The translations under genes and the position numbers were made by a program. A stretch of DNA of 25,034 nucleotides from a virus, in IMG/VR virus record IMGVR_UViG_3300002132_000386, positions 1 through 25,034 of that record; one strand, given 5' to 3'. This document shows positions 13,071-21,698 of this stretch, piece after piece (the stretch's first letter is position 1; each line of letters starts with the position of its first letter). The notes below the pieces were generated by a model. The model was not told the origin of the DNA. It worked only from the letters and a program-made list of their open reading frames with translations, and searched no databases.

Positions 13071-13606
13071 TGGGTGCACTTGCAGGAATTTTGGCCGGTA
13101 TTGCAGCCGAGATCGGCGCGCCATTGGTGCGTGATATACTGACCAAGCGCATCGGAGCGACGGGCGGAGCTCTGGCAGAAACTGTCATCCGCAAGGTGGC
13201 GGAAAAGGCAGGTGCCCAGCCCGAGGCGCTCGAAACGTTACCACCCGATAAACTCAGTGAAGCGATCATGGATGTCGAAACTGAAGCGCCCGAAATGCTG
13301 GCGCTCTATCAGGTCGGTCTGGAAGGTCAGTTCGCGCTCCTCCAGGCTGAAGCCAAAGAAGGCTTTTGGCAATCCGCCTGGCGTTGGGGATGGATGTATC
13401 TGCTCGGCTTGTTCTGGACTTGCCTAGTGCTCGTGTTCCCGCTCATCAAAGCGCTAACCGGAGTGGCTATCGACAGCGTCGACATCGCCATCGTGATGAC
13501 GCTGACGACATGGTTCATCTCCCTTTACATGGGCGGGCATACGGTCAAGGCGTTGGGCGAAAGTGCGATTGAAGCAGTTAAAAACTGGCGGAGTAGCAAA
13601 CCGTGA
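13070..13606 (+). CDS. 3TM-type holin (GTA holin-like family)
   Basis: 178 residues. An N-terminal hydrophobic, glycine/alanine-rich helix (1-20) and two strong TM segments (about 104-126 and 137-157) with a cytoplasmic middle match the holin family described for release of gene transfer agents in Rhodobacter (PF11351-type). It should permeabilise the inner membrane so the endolysin can reach the wall. Position right after the endolysin supports this. Confidence 0.75.
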   Translation: MGALAGILAGIAAEIGAPLVRDILTKRIGATGGALAETVIRKVAEKAGAQPEALETLPPDKLSEAIMDVETEAPEMLALYQVGLEGQFALLQAEAKEGFWQSAWRWGWMYLLGLFWTCLVLVFPLIKALTGVAIDSVDIAIVMTLTTWFISLYMGGHTVKALGESAIEAVKNWRSSKP

Positions 13607-13815
13607 AGATGGGCAATTCCGCATTTGATCTCGCCGAATTGCGCGCTGAACAGGAACGCGATGCTGCAATCGCTACCGCTCATAATACGGTCGGTCGGAT
13701 TGGCTCGCTGGTTTGTGTGGATTGTACAGAAGACATTGAAGAGGCACGGCGGTTAGCCGCGCCTTTTGCGCAGCGCTGCATTGAGTGCCAGAACCTGCAT
13801 GAGAGGAAATCATGA
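13603..13815 (+). CDS. DksA/TraR-type C4 zinc-finger protein
   Basis: 70 residues with a GTG at 13603 overlapping the holin stop; an ATG two codons later (13609) is an alternative. Cys38, Cys41, Cys59 and Cys62 give the CX2C-X17-CX2C finger of the DksA/TraR family, preceded by a helix (AFDLAELRAEQERDAA). Relatives such as TraR bind the RNA polymerase secondary channel and change promoter choice; phage copies sit at this spot in many Mu-like genomes. Action on late promoters is inferred. Confidence 0.8.
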   Translation: MKMGNSAFDLAELRAEQERDAAIATAHNTVGRIGSLVCVDCTEDIEEARRLAAPFAQRCIECQNLHERKS

Positions 13816-14135
13816 CCCCTGAATCTATCATGCCCTGGTTGGCGCTGGCGCTGGCTGCAATCGCCCTTCTCGGTCACGTCAAAGGCTTTTTTGGAACCGA
13901 GGCCAAAAAGAACACTGAGGCAGTCGAAGCACTGAAAAAAACAACGGATATCCAAGGTGCACGGCTTCGAGATGTCGAGTCAGAGTTAAAACATCTGCCA
14001 TCCAAGGATGACGTCGTGGAATTGAAGCTCGCTCTCGCCAAACTGGAAGGCACGGTTGGTCGCCTTGATGAAAGCCTCGGGTCCGTTCAACGGACAGTTC
14101 AACGGATTGATACCTATCTGCGAAAGGACGCCTGA
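13812..14135 (+). CDS. DUF2730 family protein (Mu gp25-like)
   Basis: 107 residues. An N-terminal TM helix (about 7-22, IMPWLALALAAIALLG) is followed by a long coiled coil (about 30-105) with repeated ADVESELKHLPSKDDV-like spacing. This anchor-plus-coiled-coil layout and its place between the zinc finger and gp26-like gene match DUF2730 of Mu-like phages. Role unknown; a spanin-like or head-assembly function has been considered for such proteins but is not established here. Confidence 0.75.
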   Translation: MTPESIMPWLALALAAIALLGHVKGFFGTEAKKNTEAVEALKKTTDIQGARLRDVESELKHLPSKDDVVELKLALAKLEGTVGRLDESLGSVQRTVQRIDTYLRKDA

Positions 14136-14434
14136 TGCCAGATTACGAAAAACATCTCGCAGCGGACGCGCGACTGACGATCCTCAAAGAGCTTGCCAAC
14201 CAACTGGATGGACGTCTCAATGAAACCATCCTTGTTGCAGTCCTAGACGCCTTCGGACATCGTCGGTCGCGGGAATGGGTGAGAACCCAAGTCCTCAAAC
14301 TCAAGGAACTTGGAGCTGTTACGACGCTTGAAGCTGGTACGGTTCTGATCGCCACGATTACCCGTGTCGGTCTCGACCATGTTGAGCGCCGATCACTCAT
14401 CGAAGGTGTCGCCCGCCCTTCTCCGGAGGTTTGA
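14135..14434 (+). CDS. VpaChn25_0724-like phage protein (Mu gp26-like)
   Basis: 99 residues. RLTILKELANQLDGRLNET and the following VLDAFGHRRSREWVRTQV form a winged-helix-like fold typical of the VpaChn25_0724 family, found just before DUF3486 in Mu-like phages. Starts on the last base of the DUF2730 stop. Exact role unknown; DNA binding is suggested by the fold. Confidence 0.72.
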   Translation: MPDYEKHLAADARLTILKELANQLDGRLNETILVAVLDAFGHRRSREWVRTQVLKLKELGAVTTLEAGTVLIATITRVGLDHVERRSLIEGVARPSPEV

Positions 14435-14437
14435 TCT

Positions 14438-15034
14438 GTGCACACGGAGAAGGAAGGTCGCGGCCGATTATCTTCCATAGACCTCTTGCCGCCAGAAGCC
14501 GATGCAGAAATTGCCTGGGCAGTGCAGGAGCTACTTGGCCGGGACCGGAGCCAAGCCGATATCCTTTTCGAACTCAATGACAAACTCGAGGTCATCGGTT
14601 GCGAACGCATTTCCCGATCAGCGTTCAATCGCTACTCGATGCGAAAGGCCATGGCCACGCGTCAGTTGAATGAAGTCCGGGAAATCGGCGCTGCAGTGGC
14701 GGAAGCGCTTGGCCCGGAAAAAGGTGACGACGTCACTATCATGCTGGTGCAATTGATCAAACAAGTCGCCATGGACATCATTCAGCGTGGCAATGTTAAT
14801 TCGAAATCACTGCAGGAAATATCTCGTGCTCTAGCCTCGGCGCAGGCTGCGCAAAAGGCTTCAGCCGCTGATCGCCGCGAGCATAAACAAGAAAAACGTG
14901 AAGAAGACGAACTGCTGCAAATGGAGAATGCAGCTCAGGTTGCCGCCGATGGCATTTCCAAAGCAGCGCCGAGCCTCGACCCTGCACGTGTGCTCGAGAT
15001 GATCCGGAGTGCGTATGGAATTGGGGAGGCATGA
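14438..15034 (+). CDS. DUF3486 family protein, small terminase position (Mu gp27-like)
   Basis: 198 residues with a GTG start; GGAGG nine bases upstream supports it. The N-terminal RGRLSSIDLLPPEAD and ISRSAFNRYS segments are DUF3486 hallmarks. A central helix-rich part is followed by a charged coiled-coil-prone segment (about 145-170). In Mu the corresponding gene precedes the large terminase and is thought to recognise DNA for packaging. It overlaps the next gene's ATGATG start. Confidence 0.85.
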   Translation: MHTEKEGRGRLSSIDLLPPEADAEIAWAVQELLGRDRSQADILFELNDKLEVIGCERISRSAFNRYSMRKAMATRQLNEVREIGAAVAEALGPEKGDDVTIMLVQLIKQVAMDIIQRGNVNSKSLQEISRALASAQAAQKASAADRREHKQEKREEDELLQMENAAQVAADGISKAAPSLDPARVLEMIRSAYGIGEA

Positions 15035-16428
15035 TGCCATCATCAGAAACCCTGCTATATGATTACCAGCGGAATTGGATCAACGACCAGAACCGCTTCA
15101 AAATTGGCATGTTCGCGCGTCAAACTGGCAAGACATTCACGACCACTCTGGAAATTGTTGATGATGTTTTTGGCGCTGAAGTTGCAGGCAAGAAAACCCG
15201 TTGGGTCATTCTGTCGCGCGGCGAGCGGCAAGCGCGCGAGGCCATCAATGAGGGTGTGAAGGTTCATGCCAAAGCCTACGGCATGGTGTTTGCGGAAAAT
15301 GAATACGATATCGAAGGCGCCGGTGACATCAAGTATCGCGCACTCGAGATCGAGTTTGAGAATGGCTCAAAGATAACGGCCCTTCCGGCTAACCCCGACA
15401 CCGCACGTGGCTTTTCCGCAAATGTCTTTCTTGATGAATTCGCCTTTCACAGGGATTCGGTCGCCATCTGGAAAGCGCTCTTTCCCGTCATCTCTGCGGG
15501 GTGGAAACTACGCATCACATCGACACCAAACGGCAAGGGCAACAAGTTTTATGAACTGATGACCAGTGAAGGCGAACGCTGGTCGAAGCATGAAGTCGAT
15601 ATCTACCGGGCCGTCACAGACGGATTGCCGCGTGACGTAGATGAATTGCGCGAAGGCCTCGCTGATGAGGACGCCTGGTCCCAGGAATATGAACTCCAAT
15701 GGCTCGATGAAGCCAGCGCATGGTTATCCTACGAGCTCATCTCTGCATGCGAAGACGAGCAGGCCGGAAGTTCGGAAGATTATCAGGGAAATCCCTGTTT
15801 TGTCGGTCGCGACATTGGTCGAAGACATGACCTGCACGTCATCACAGTGTTGGAACAAATTGGCGATGTGCTTTGGGAACGCGAGCGCATTGAACAGAAG
15901 CGATCGACTTTCGCCGAAATGGATGCCGCATTTGATGAGGTGATGCTGCGCTATAAAGTGGCCCGCGCCTGCGTTGACCAAACCGGTATGGGTGAGAAAG
16001 TCGTTGAAGATGCCATTACCCGCCATGGCAGTCGCGTCGAAGGGGTGCTCTTTACCGGTCCAACCAAGCTGATCATGGCCACAGCGGGAAAAGAAGCCTT
16101 TGAAGACCGCCGCGTCCGCATTCCAATGGGTGATGCGAAATATCGCGCGGATCTGCACAAACTTCGCAAAGTCGTCTCGGCGACCGGTGCACCACGATTT
16201 GTGGCCGAACGGGACGATGACCACGCTGACCGAACCTGGGCGTTGTTTCTTGCAATCAATGCGGCATCGACCGGCCATTATGAATACAACTACCAATCAA
16301 CACCAAAGAGACAGTCGCAGTTCGACTTGCCAGCCGAGCAAGGTCCGAGTGGCTTTAACGACAAACCCGACACCGGTTCAGGCCGTTTCACCATGGCCTC
16401 ACTGAGGCGTTCGAAAGGGATTTTCTGA
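15031..16428 (+). CDS. Large terminase subunit (Mu gp28-like)
   Basis: 465 residues. ATPase motifs: ARQTGKT (29-35, Walker A) and VFLDE (132-136, Walker B with catalytic Glu). The RNase H-like nuclease half has Asp261 (FVGRDIGRRHDL), Asp316 (ACVDQTGMG) and the acidic cluster DDDHAD at 395-400. It packages DNA into proheads by headful cutting, which in Mu-type phages includes host sequence at the ends. Position between DUF3486 and the portal is as in Mu. Confidence 0.93.
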   Translation: MMPSSETLLYDYQRNWINDQNRFKIGMFARQTGKTFTTTLEIVDDVFGAEVAGKKTRWVILSRGERQAREAINEGVKVHAKAYGMVFAENEYDIEGAGDIKYRALEIEFENGSKITALPANPDTARGFSANVFLDEFAFHRDSVAIWKALFPVISAGWKLRITSTPNGKGNKFYELMTSEGERWSKHEVDIYRAVTDGLPRDVDELREGLADEDAWSQEYELQWLDEASAWLSYELISACEDEQAGSSEDYQGNPCFVGRDIGRRHDLHVITVLEQIGDVLWERERIEQKRSTFAEMDAAFDEVMLRYKVARACVDQTGMGEKVVEDAITRHGSRVEGVLFTGPTKLIMATAGKEAFEDRRVRIPMGDAKYRADLHKLRKVVSATGAPRFVAERDDDHADRTWALFLAINAASTGHYEYNYQSTPKRQSQFDLPAEQGPSGFNDKPDTGSGRFTMASLRRSKGIF

Positions 16429-17999
16429 TGGCCTTTGACTGGTATGACGCATTTGGCCGGAAGGTTGAAATTCAGGCGTTGAAAGAACAACAAGGTGGCC
16501 CCAGCGTTCGTGGCGTTCGACGTCCCGAGGCGATGCACCCTGCTGCAGGTCTTACTCCCGGTCGGTTAGCTCAGCTGCTGCGTTCTTCGATCAATTCATC
16601 ACCGGAGGACTATCTGGCGTTGGCTGAAGACATGGAGGAGCGTGATCTCCACTACGCAGCTGTATTGCAAACGCGCAAACTTCAAGTTGCAGGTCTGGAG
16701 GTGACGGTTGAGGCGGCCGGTGATGACCCCAAAAGCATCGAGCACGCGGATCTCGTTCGTTCAGTCATTGAGCGTGACGAATTCGAAATCGAACTGCGGG
16801 ATATCCTTGATGCCACCGGCAAGGGATTCTCCTGCACTGAAATAATTTGGGATACTTCTGAGCGGCAATGGATGCCCAAGCGTCTTGCTTGGAACGATCC
16901 ACGCTGGTTTGAGTTTGATCCGATCGACGGCGAAACGCCAATGTTGCGCGGCGACAATGGTACCGAATTGCTCAAGCCCTACGGTTGGATATTCCATTCC
17001 TTCAAAGCCAAGTCCGGCTTGCCTATCCGTGGTGGTGTTGCACGAGCTGCCGCCTGGGCTTTCTTGTTCAAATCCTTCACGATGAAGGACTGGGCAATAT
17101 TCTGCGAAGCTTATGGCCAACCTCTTCGACTTGGTAAATATGGCCAAGGCGCTAAAGACGATGACAAGGATATCCTGCTTGAGGCGGTCACCAATATTGG
17201 GACTGACTATGCGGCGATTGTCCCCGAATCGATGGCAATTGAGTTTATCCAGGCGGACGTCTCCGGTAGCCACGAACTTTATGAAAAGCGTGCAGACTGG
17301 TTTGATCGGCAGGTATCAAAACTCATCCTTGGCCAAACTTCAACAACCGACGCCCAGAAGGGCAGCTATGCGGTCGGCAATGTACATGACCGGGTTCGTG
17401 ATGACATCGAGAAGGCCGACGCCAAAGCCCTAGCCGGCACTCTCAATCGGGATCTGGTTCGCCCGTTGGTAGCGCTTAACTTTGGAACTCAGAAAGCCTA
17501 CCCAAAAATCAAAATTGGGCGACCCGATGAAGAAGACATCGACAAGTTGGTCGACAATGTCGTCAAACTCGTGCCATTGGGCCTGAAGGTTGGCATGGCG
17601 ACAATGCGCGACAAGATCGGCTTGTCAGACCCAGATCCGGACGAGGAACTTCTGCAAACGGCTAAGACCAAACCTCTGACATCTGAGCAACCAATCGAAG
17701 ACACCAGCAAAGACGTTACCCCGAGGGCGAAGCAAGCCGCACTATCTGCCCGGAAAAGCTCGCCTGGTGATGCGATAGATATAACGGCTGAAGAGCTGGC
17801 CGGTGATTGGGAACCACTAGTTGGCCCGATAGTAGCTGGACTTGATGCCAAAATCGCTTTGGCAACCTCACTTGAGGAAGTGCGAAATATTCTTCAAACC
17901 CGCCTCAAAGGTCTTTCAAGCGATGCGCTGCAGGAAGAGCTTGCAAGGGCGGTTTTCGCATCACGGCTTGCGGGCGAAACTGACGAGAGTTTGAGTTGA
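16428..17999 (+). CDS. Portal protein (DUF935, Mu gp29-like)
   Basis: 523 residues. LTPGRLAQLLRSSINSSPED, the central LRGDNGTELLKPYGWIFHSFKAKSG stretch and KLILGQTSTTDAQKGSYAVGNVHD follow the DUF935 portal pattern. The portal ring connects head and tail and is the DNA channel for packaging. The C-terminal about 120 residues are more divergent and may be lost or processed in the prohead. Confidence 0.92.
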   Translation: MAFDWYDAFGRKVEIQALKEQQGGPSVRGVRRPEAMHPAAGLTPGRLAQLLRSSINSSPEDYLALAEDMEERDLHYAAVLQTRKLQVAGLEVTVEAAGDDPKSIEHADLVRSVIERDEFEIELRDILDATGKGFSCTEIIWDTSERQWMPKRLAWNDPRWFEFDPIDGETPMLRGDNGTELLKPYGWIFHSFKAKSGLPIRGGVARAAAWAFLFKSFTMKDWAIFCEAYGQPLRLGKYGQGAKDDDKDILLEAVTNIGTDYAAIVPESMAIEFIQADVSGSHELYEKRADWFDRQVSKLILGQTSTTDAQKGSYAVGNVHDRVRDDIEKADAKALAGTLNRDLVRPLVALNFGTQKAYPKIKIGRPDEEDIDKLVDNVVKLVPLGLKVGMATMRDKIGLSDPDPDEELLQTAKTKPLTSEQPIEDTSKDVTPRAKQAALSARKSSPGDAIDITAEELAGDWEPLVGPIVAGLDAKIALATSLEEVRNILQTRLKGLSSDALQEELARAVFASRLAGETDESLS

Positions 18000-18775
18000 C
18001 CTACAAATTCGAAGCGCTGCCGCCCGTCGACGCAATCCGGGCATTGGCGCTGCGTGGCAGACGCCTTGACCCTTCGTTTTCGTGGCTCGACGTTTGGCAA
18101 GGCGATCACGCTGCCATGGGCACAGTCGCTAAAAGCATCGGATACGATATTCTCGATGAGATTTTTGCAGAGCTCGAAAAGGCACTCGCCGATGGTCAGA
18201 CATTTCGCGAATTCGCCAATGTGCTGACACCACTGCTTCAGGCAAAGGGTTGGTGGGGACGTCAGAGGGTTACCGATCCACAAACCGGCGATATCATATC
18301 GGCCCAACTCGGTTCGCCGCGCCGTCTGAGAACGATCTTTGATGTCAACATGCGCGTCTCCTACGCAGCCGGTCACTGGGCAAGTTTCGAGCGACATAAA
18401 ACCAACCGACCGTATCTTCGCTATGTGAGCATTTTAGACGATGCCACGCGACCAGCTCATCGTCGGCGTCATAATCTGGTACTACCTGTCGATGACCCCT
18501 ATTGGGACTACTGGGCTCCGCCTTGTGGTTGGAATTGCCGTTGTACCCTTCAAAGCCTCTCAGAAAGGGATATCAAGCGGTTTCAAGCAGAGGGTGAAGA
18601 TCTCTTTTTCACGCCGCCCGCTTTGGACTTCCGACCTTTCATCAACAAACGCACAGGCGAGGTTTTACAAGTTCCCGATGGCATTGATCCTGGCTGGTCG
18701 TATAATCCCGGCAAGGCTGGGTGGCGTGAAGTGGTGGCCGCGACACAGACCAAGATCGACAATGGCGGACCATGA
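17996..18775 (+). CDS. Minor head protein F (Mu gp30 / SPP1 gp7 family)
   Basis: 259 residues with a TTG start at 17996 overlapping the portal stop; GAGAG lies upstream and no ATG occurs before residue 41, so the TTG is preferred. Residues 145-183 hold the Mu F/SPP1 gp7 signature DDATRPAHRRRHNLVLPVDDP then WAPPCGWNCRC, with the conserved cysteine/aromatic end. It is an internal head protein acting at the portal. The rare start codon may keep its level low relative to portal. Confidence 0.88.
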   Translation: MTYKFEALPPVDAIRALALRGRRLDPSFSWLDVWQGDHAAMGTVAKSIGYDILDEIFAELEKALADGQTFREFANVLTPLLQAKGWWGRQRVTDPQTGDIISAQLGSPRRLRTIFDVNMRVSYAAGHWASFERHKTNRPYLRYVSILDDATRPAHRRRHNLVLPVDDPYWDYWAPPCGWNCRCTLQSLSERDIKRFQAEGEDLFFTPPALDFRPFINKRTGEVLQVPDGIDPGWSYNPGKAGWREVVAATQTKIDNGGP

Positions 18776-18896
18776 TCGCTGGAAAACGTTTCCCGATCCA
18801 TTGATGCCGATTTCTGAGAGGCCCACACAGCGCGCTTGCGTGTTGAAATGGGTCGATATACGGTTCCCCTACCGAAAGGCGCTCCACGGGCTTTGA
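18762..18896 (+). CDS. Possible 44-residue protein, weakly supported
   Basis: An ATG at 18762 overlaps the end of the F gene by 14 bases and opens 44 codons (MADHDRWKTFPDPLMPISER onward). There is no good Shine-Dalgarno and no family resemblance. The stretch to 19012 holds nothing else except a terminator hairpin, so this could be non-coding leader. Confidence 0.22.
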   Translation: MADHDRWKTFPDPLMPISERPTQRACVLKWVDIRFPYRKALHGL

Positions 18897-18958
18897 AGAC
18901 GCTTCAAATTTGAACCTCGACCAAGCCCGCCGCTCATCCATCATCGATCTAGAAACCG

Positions 18959-18990
18959 GCCCGCTTCGGCGGGCATGGGTTTCGCTTTTT
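18959..18990 (+). terminator. Intrinsic terminator between F and the protease gene
   Basis: GCCCGC-TTCG-GCGGGC at 18959-18974 is a perfect 6-bp GC stem with a stable TTCG tetraloop, followed after 11 bases by a TTTTT run (18986-18990). The T-run is displaced, so read-through is likely; it may separate expression of packaging genes from head genes. Confidence 0.5.
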
Positions 18991-19012
18991 GGCGCTGCCA
19001 ATGTGCAGCACC

Positions 19013-20200
19013 ATGAACAAGCACCTCGCACTTTCAGTTTCAGCGCTCGATGCCGTCCTCCCCGGACGCCTTACGGCTTTATCGACCCCGGTAGTGGCAA
19101 CCACCGGCGGTTGGCAGCTTATTGTACCTGCAGGCCGATTTGCTGCCCGTGATGGCCGGGGACCATTTGTGACAGGTGATCGGCTGAGCATGGGCGAAAT
19201 CCTGCAGCAGACCCAAACTTACCACGGCCAAACGGAGATGGTGGTTGATTACGACCATCAAACACTGGCGGCGATGGAAGATGCATCTGGCAAAACCGCC
19301 AAGGCAGCGGGTTGGGTCAAAGCCCTCGAAGTACGCGATGACGGTATCTACGCGAATATCGAATGGACTGAGGCTGCCGCAGCAGCGTTAAAGGCGAAAG
19401 AGTACCGATACCTATCACCTGCCCTGCCACATGATGACGGTGGCAATGTCAGAATGATCCTCAATGTCGCCCTTACGAACGTTCCGGCGATCCACATCGA
19501 GGCATTCAGCGCCTCAAAACCCACGCAGAACCCAAAAATCAGGAACAATGAAATGGACAAGATTCTTGCCGCCCTCGGTCTGGCCAAGGGTAGCGGGGAG
19601 GACGTTGCACTCTCCGCACTCAATGCGCTGTTGACCGCCAATGCCGCACTCGTTGCAGCCCTCGGGCTGAACGAGGCATCAACACCCTCGGACATGCAGA
19701 CAGCTGCTCTGGCAGCAATCGATGACCGAAAGAAGTTGTTGGAAGCCGCTGGCGTCAAAACTGACAGCAAGATTGAAGATGCAGTGGCCGCGCTAACCGT
19801 AAAAAGCACTGCCGCTACCGCCGCGCCTGCCACGGTTGACCCGACCAAGTTCGTACCTATCGAGCAGGTCACGGCTTTGCAGACTGACATGAAGGCGCTG
19901 CGGGACCGTGTTGAAGGCAAAGATGCCGAGATTGCGGTTGAAGCGGCTATCAAAGACCGCAAATTGACCCCTAGTCTTCGGGATTGGGGGATTGATCTCT
20001 TCAAGGCAGATCAGACCAAGTTCGACGCATTTATCGGGGCTGCACCCGCATTGCTCGAACCCCAGCTCAAACCCACCCCGAAGCCCGGCGACACTGTGGC
20101 TGCACTCACTGCAGACCAGGCACATATTGCCAAGGTGCTCGGTATTGATCCCAAGGCTTATGCGGAAACGCTGAAAGCCGAGAGCGCCTCGGCGCTTTGA
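19013..20200 (+). CDS. Mu I-like prohead protease with internal scaffold
   Basis: 395 residues from ATG 19013 (MNKHLALSVSA); upstream in-frame starts have no better ribosome site. Residues 34-60 (WQLIVPAGRFAARDGRGPF) and DYDHQT (79-84, with His82) followed by YRYLSPAL (131-138, with Ser135) match the Mu I protease pattern; His82 and Ser135 are candidate catalytic residues. The C-terminal 200 residues are helical and scaffold-like. An in-frame ATG at 19553 with its own Shine-Dalgarno could give a separate scaffold (Mu Z equivalent). It cuts scaffold and itself during head maturation. Confidence 0.9.
   Translation: MNKHLALSVSALDAVLPGRLTALSTPVVATTGGWQLIVPAGRFAARDGRGPFVTGDRLSMGEILQQTQTYHGQTEMVVDYDHQTLAAMEDASGKTAKAAGWVKALEVRDDGIYANIEWTEAAAAALKAKEYRYLSPALPHDDGGNVRMILNVALTNVPAIHIEAFSASKPTQNPKIRNNEMDKILAALGLAKGSGEDVALSALNALLTANAALVAALGLNEASTPSDMQTAALAAIDDRKKLLEAAGVKTDSKIEDAVAALTVKSTAATAAPATVDPTKFVPIEQVTALQTDMKALRDRVEGKDAEIAVEAAIKDRKLTPSLRDWGIDLFKADQTKFDAFIGAAPALLEPQLKPTPKPGDTVAALTADQAHIAKVLGIDPKAYAETLKAESASAL
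19541..20200 (+). CDS. Internal in-frame scaffold start (Mu Z equivalent)
   Basis: AGGAA at 19541-19545 lies seven bases before an ATG at 19553 that is in frame with the protease (residue 181) and begins MDKILAALGLAKGSG. Starting there gives a 215-residue helical protein with KDAEIAVEAAIKDRKLTPS-type scaffold sequence. Mu expresses its scaffold Z from the same kind of internal start within I. Independent translation is inferred from this arrangement. Confidence 0.6.
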   Translation, partial: RNNEMDKILAALGLAKGSGEDVALSALNALLTANAALVAALGLNEASTPSDMQTAALAAIDDRKKLLEAAGVKTDSKIEDAVAALTVKSTAATAAPATVDPTKFVPIEQVTALQTDMKALRDRVEGKDAEIAVEAAIKDRKLTPSLRDWGIDLFKADQTKFDAFIGAAPALLEPQLKPTPKPGDTVAALTADQAHIAKVLGIDPKAYAETLKAESASAL

Positions 20201-20227
20201 TCCAACCATCGCAAAAGGACTGCTTTC

Positions 20228-20680
20228 ATGACCGCGCTTTCTTCTGATCGCAACACTCCCCGCCTGCAGGGCTTCATTCGCCAAGGCGGACTGGCCGCAT
20301 CCGTGCTCGTTTACGCCGGAGCCATCGTCATGCGCAACAGCACTGGCTATCTGACCAAAGGGGCAACTGCCACAGGTCTGGTCGGTGTGGGTCGCGCCGA
20401 AGAACGTAAAACCGGCGGCGCATCTGCCGGTGACGAAACGCTCAAGTACCAACCCGGCTCATACCGTTTCGCCAATTCAGCATCGGGTGACCTGATCACC
20501 ATCGCTGAGATTGGGAAGGTCTGCTTCGTCGTCGACGATCAGACGGTCGCAAAGACTGATGATACCGGTGCGCGCTCTCCTGCCGGTTTCGTAGCAGATG
20601 TCGATGCGACCGGCGTTTGGGTCGATTTCGATGAAGCGCGTCTCCAGTCATATCTCGCTGGCATCGCTAACCCGGCCTAA
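20228..20680 (+). CDS. Probable head decoration/cement protein
   Basis: 150 residues, beta-rich and low in helix, with repeated G-rich turns (KGATATGLVGVGRAEERKTG). It sits between the protease/scaffold and the major head gene, where decoration proteins are found in Mu-like and siphovirus head modules. A strong AAAGG precedes the ATG, suggesting high expression. No firm domain match by eye. Confidence 0.62.
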   Translation: MTALSSDRNTPRLQGFIRQGGLAASVLVYAGAIVMRNSTGYLTKGATATGLVGVGRAEERKTGGASAGDETLKYQPGSYRFANSASGDLITIAEIGKVCFVVDDQTVAKTDDTGARSPAGFVADVDATGVWVDFDEARLQSYLAGIANPA

Positions 20681-20707
20681 GTGTCGTTCATCCAAGGAAC
20701 CCTCACC

Positions 20708-21601
20708 ATGCTCGTAAATGCTCAAAACCTCGACGGCCTGCGGGTCGGTTACAAAACAAGTTTCCAGTCCGGTCTCGGAATGGCCTCTTCCATGTATGCT
20801 TCGGTAGCTACCGTTATCCCAGCCTCCACCAAGACACAGAAATACGGCTGGCTTGGAAAATTCCCCACTGTACGGGAATGGATTGGCGCACGTGTCGTTC
20901 ACAATCTCGAACAGCACGATTACTCGATTACTGAAAAGCCCTGGGAACTGACTGTCGGAGTCGACCGCGACGATATCGAAACTGATAATCTGGGTATCTA
21001 TCCATCATTGTTCCTTGAGATGGGCCAATCTACCGGGTCCAAATGGGACGAACTGGTGTTTGGCCTGCTCAATGCCGGTTTCGGCAGTACGTGTTATGAT
21101 GGACAGAATTTCTTCGACACCGATCATCCAGTGCTTGACGAAGCAGGAGAGCCACAATCGGTGTCCAATACTGGTGGCGGCTCAGGCACACCCTGGTTCC
21201 TGCTTTGCACAAACAAAGCACTCAAGCCGCTTATACTTCAAAAACGCCGCGACTTCGAATTTGTCGCCCGTGATCGGCTGACCGACGATAACGTCTTCAA
21301 TAACAAAGAATTCCAATACGGCGCAGATGCCCGTGCCAATGTCGGCTTCGGCTTCTGGCAGCAAGCTTATGGTTCCAAGCAAACACTTAACGGTGCTGCA
21401 TTGAAAGACGCTTTTGCCGCTCTTGAAGGCATGAAGGGCGACCACGGCCGTCCGTTGGGTCTCAAGCCGACATTGCTTGTGGTCCCACCTTCGCTTCGTT
21501 CAGCTGCTCAGAAGCTACTCAACTCAGAATATGCATCTGGCGGTGAGACCAACGAATGGAAAGACGCAGCCGAGTTGCTCGTTTGCCCTTGGTTGGCCTG
21601 A
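20708..21601 (+). CDS. Major head protein T (Mu-like)
   Basis: 297 residues from ATG 20708, chosen because AAGGA lies nine bases ahead; an upstream GTG frame lacks it. Segments such as VREWIGARVVHNLEQHDYSITEKPWE, VDRDDIETDNLGIYPSLFLEMG and FFDTDHPVLDE are typical of the Mu T major head family. It forms the icosahedral shell. The gene is followed directly by a strong hairpin terminator. Confidence 0.94.
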   Translation: MLVNAQNLDGLRVGYKTSFQSGLGMASSMYASVATVIPASTKTQKYGWLGKFPTVREWIGARVVHNLEQHDYSITEKPWELTVGVDRDDIETDNLGIYPSLFLEMGQSTGSKWDELVFGLLNAGFGSTCYDGQNFFDTDHPVLDEAGEPQSVSNTGGGSGTPWFLLCTNKALKPLILQKRRDFEFVARDRLTDDNVFNNKEFQYGADARANVGFGFWQQAYGSKQTLNGAALKDAFAALEGMKGDHGRPLGLKPTLLVVPPSLRSAAQKLLNSEYASGGETNEWKDAAELLVCPWLA

Positions 21602-21621
21602 TTACCCAACCGAATGTGAAT

Positions 21622-21651
21622 ACCCGCCGACTTGATGTCGGCGGGTCTTTC
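21622..21651 (+). terminator. Strong hairpin terminator after the major head gene
   Basis: ACCCGCCGAC-TTGAT-GTCGGCGGGT is a perfect 10-bp stem with a 5-base loop (21622-21646), followed by CTTTC. It lies 20 bases after the T stop. A stable terminator or 3' processing site here would raise head protein expression relative to the downstream connector genes. Confidence 0.7.
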
Positions 21652-21698
21652 GAAAGGAGTAGTGCCCGCTCTTTTTGCAAGACCCGAAGGAGACCGAA

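Noticed and set aside
15724-16296. 190-residue minus-strand open frame
   Set aside because: Antisense to the large terminase with intact ATPase and nuclease motifs; no independent support.
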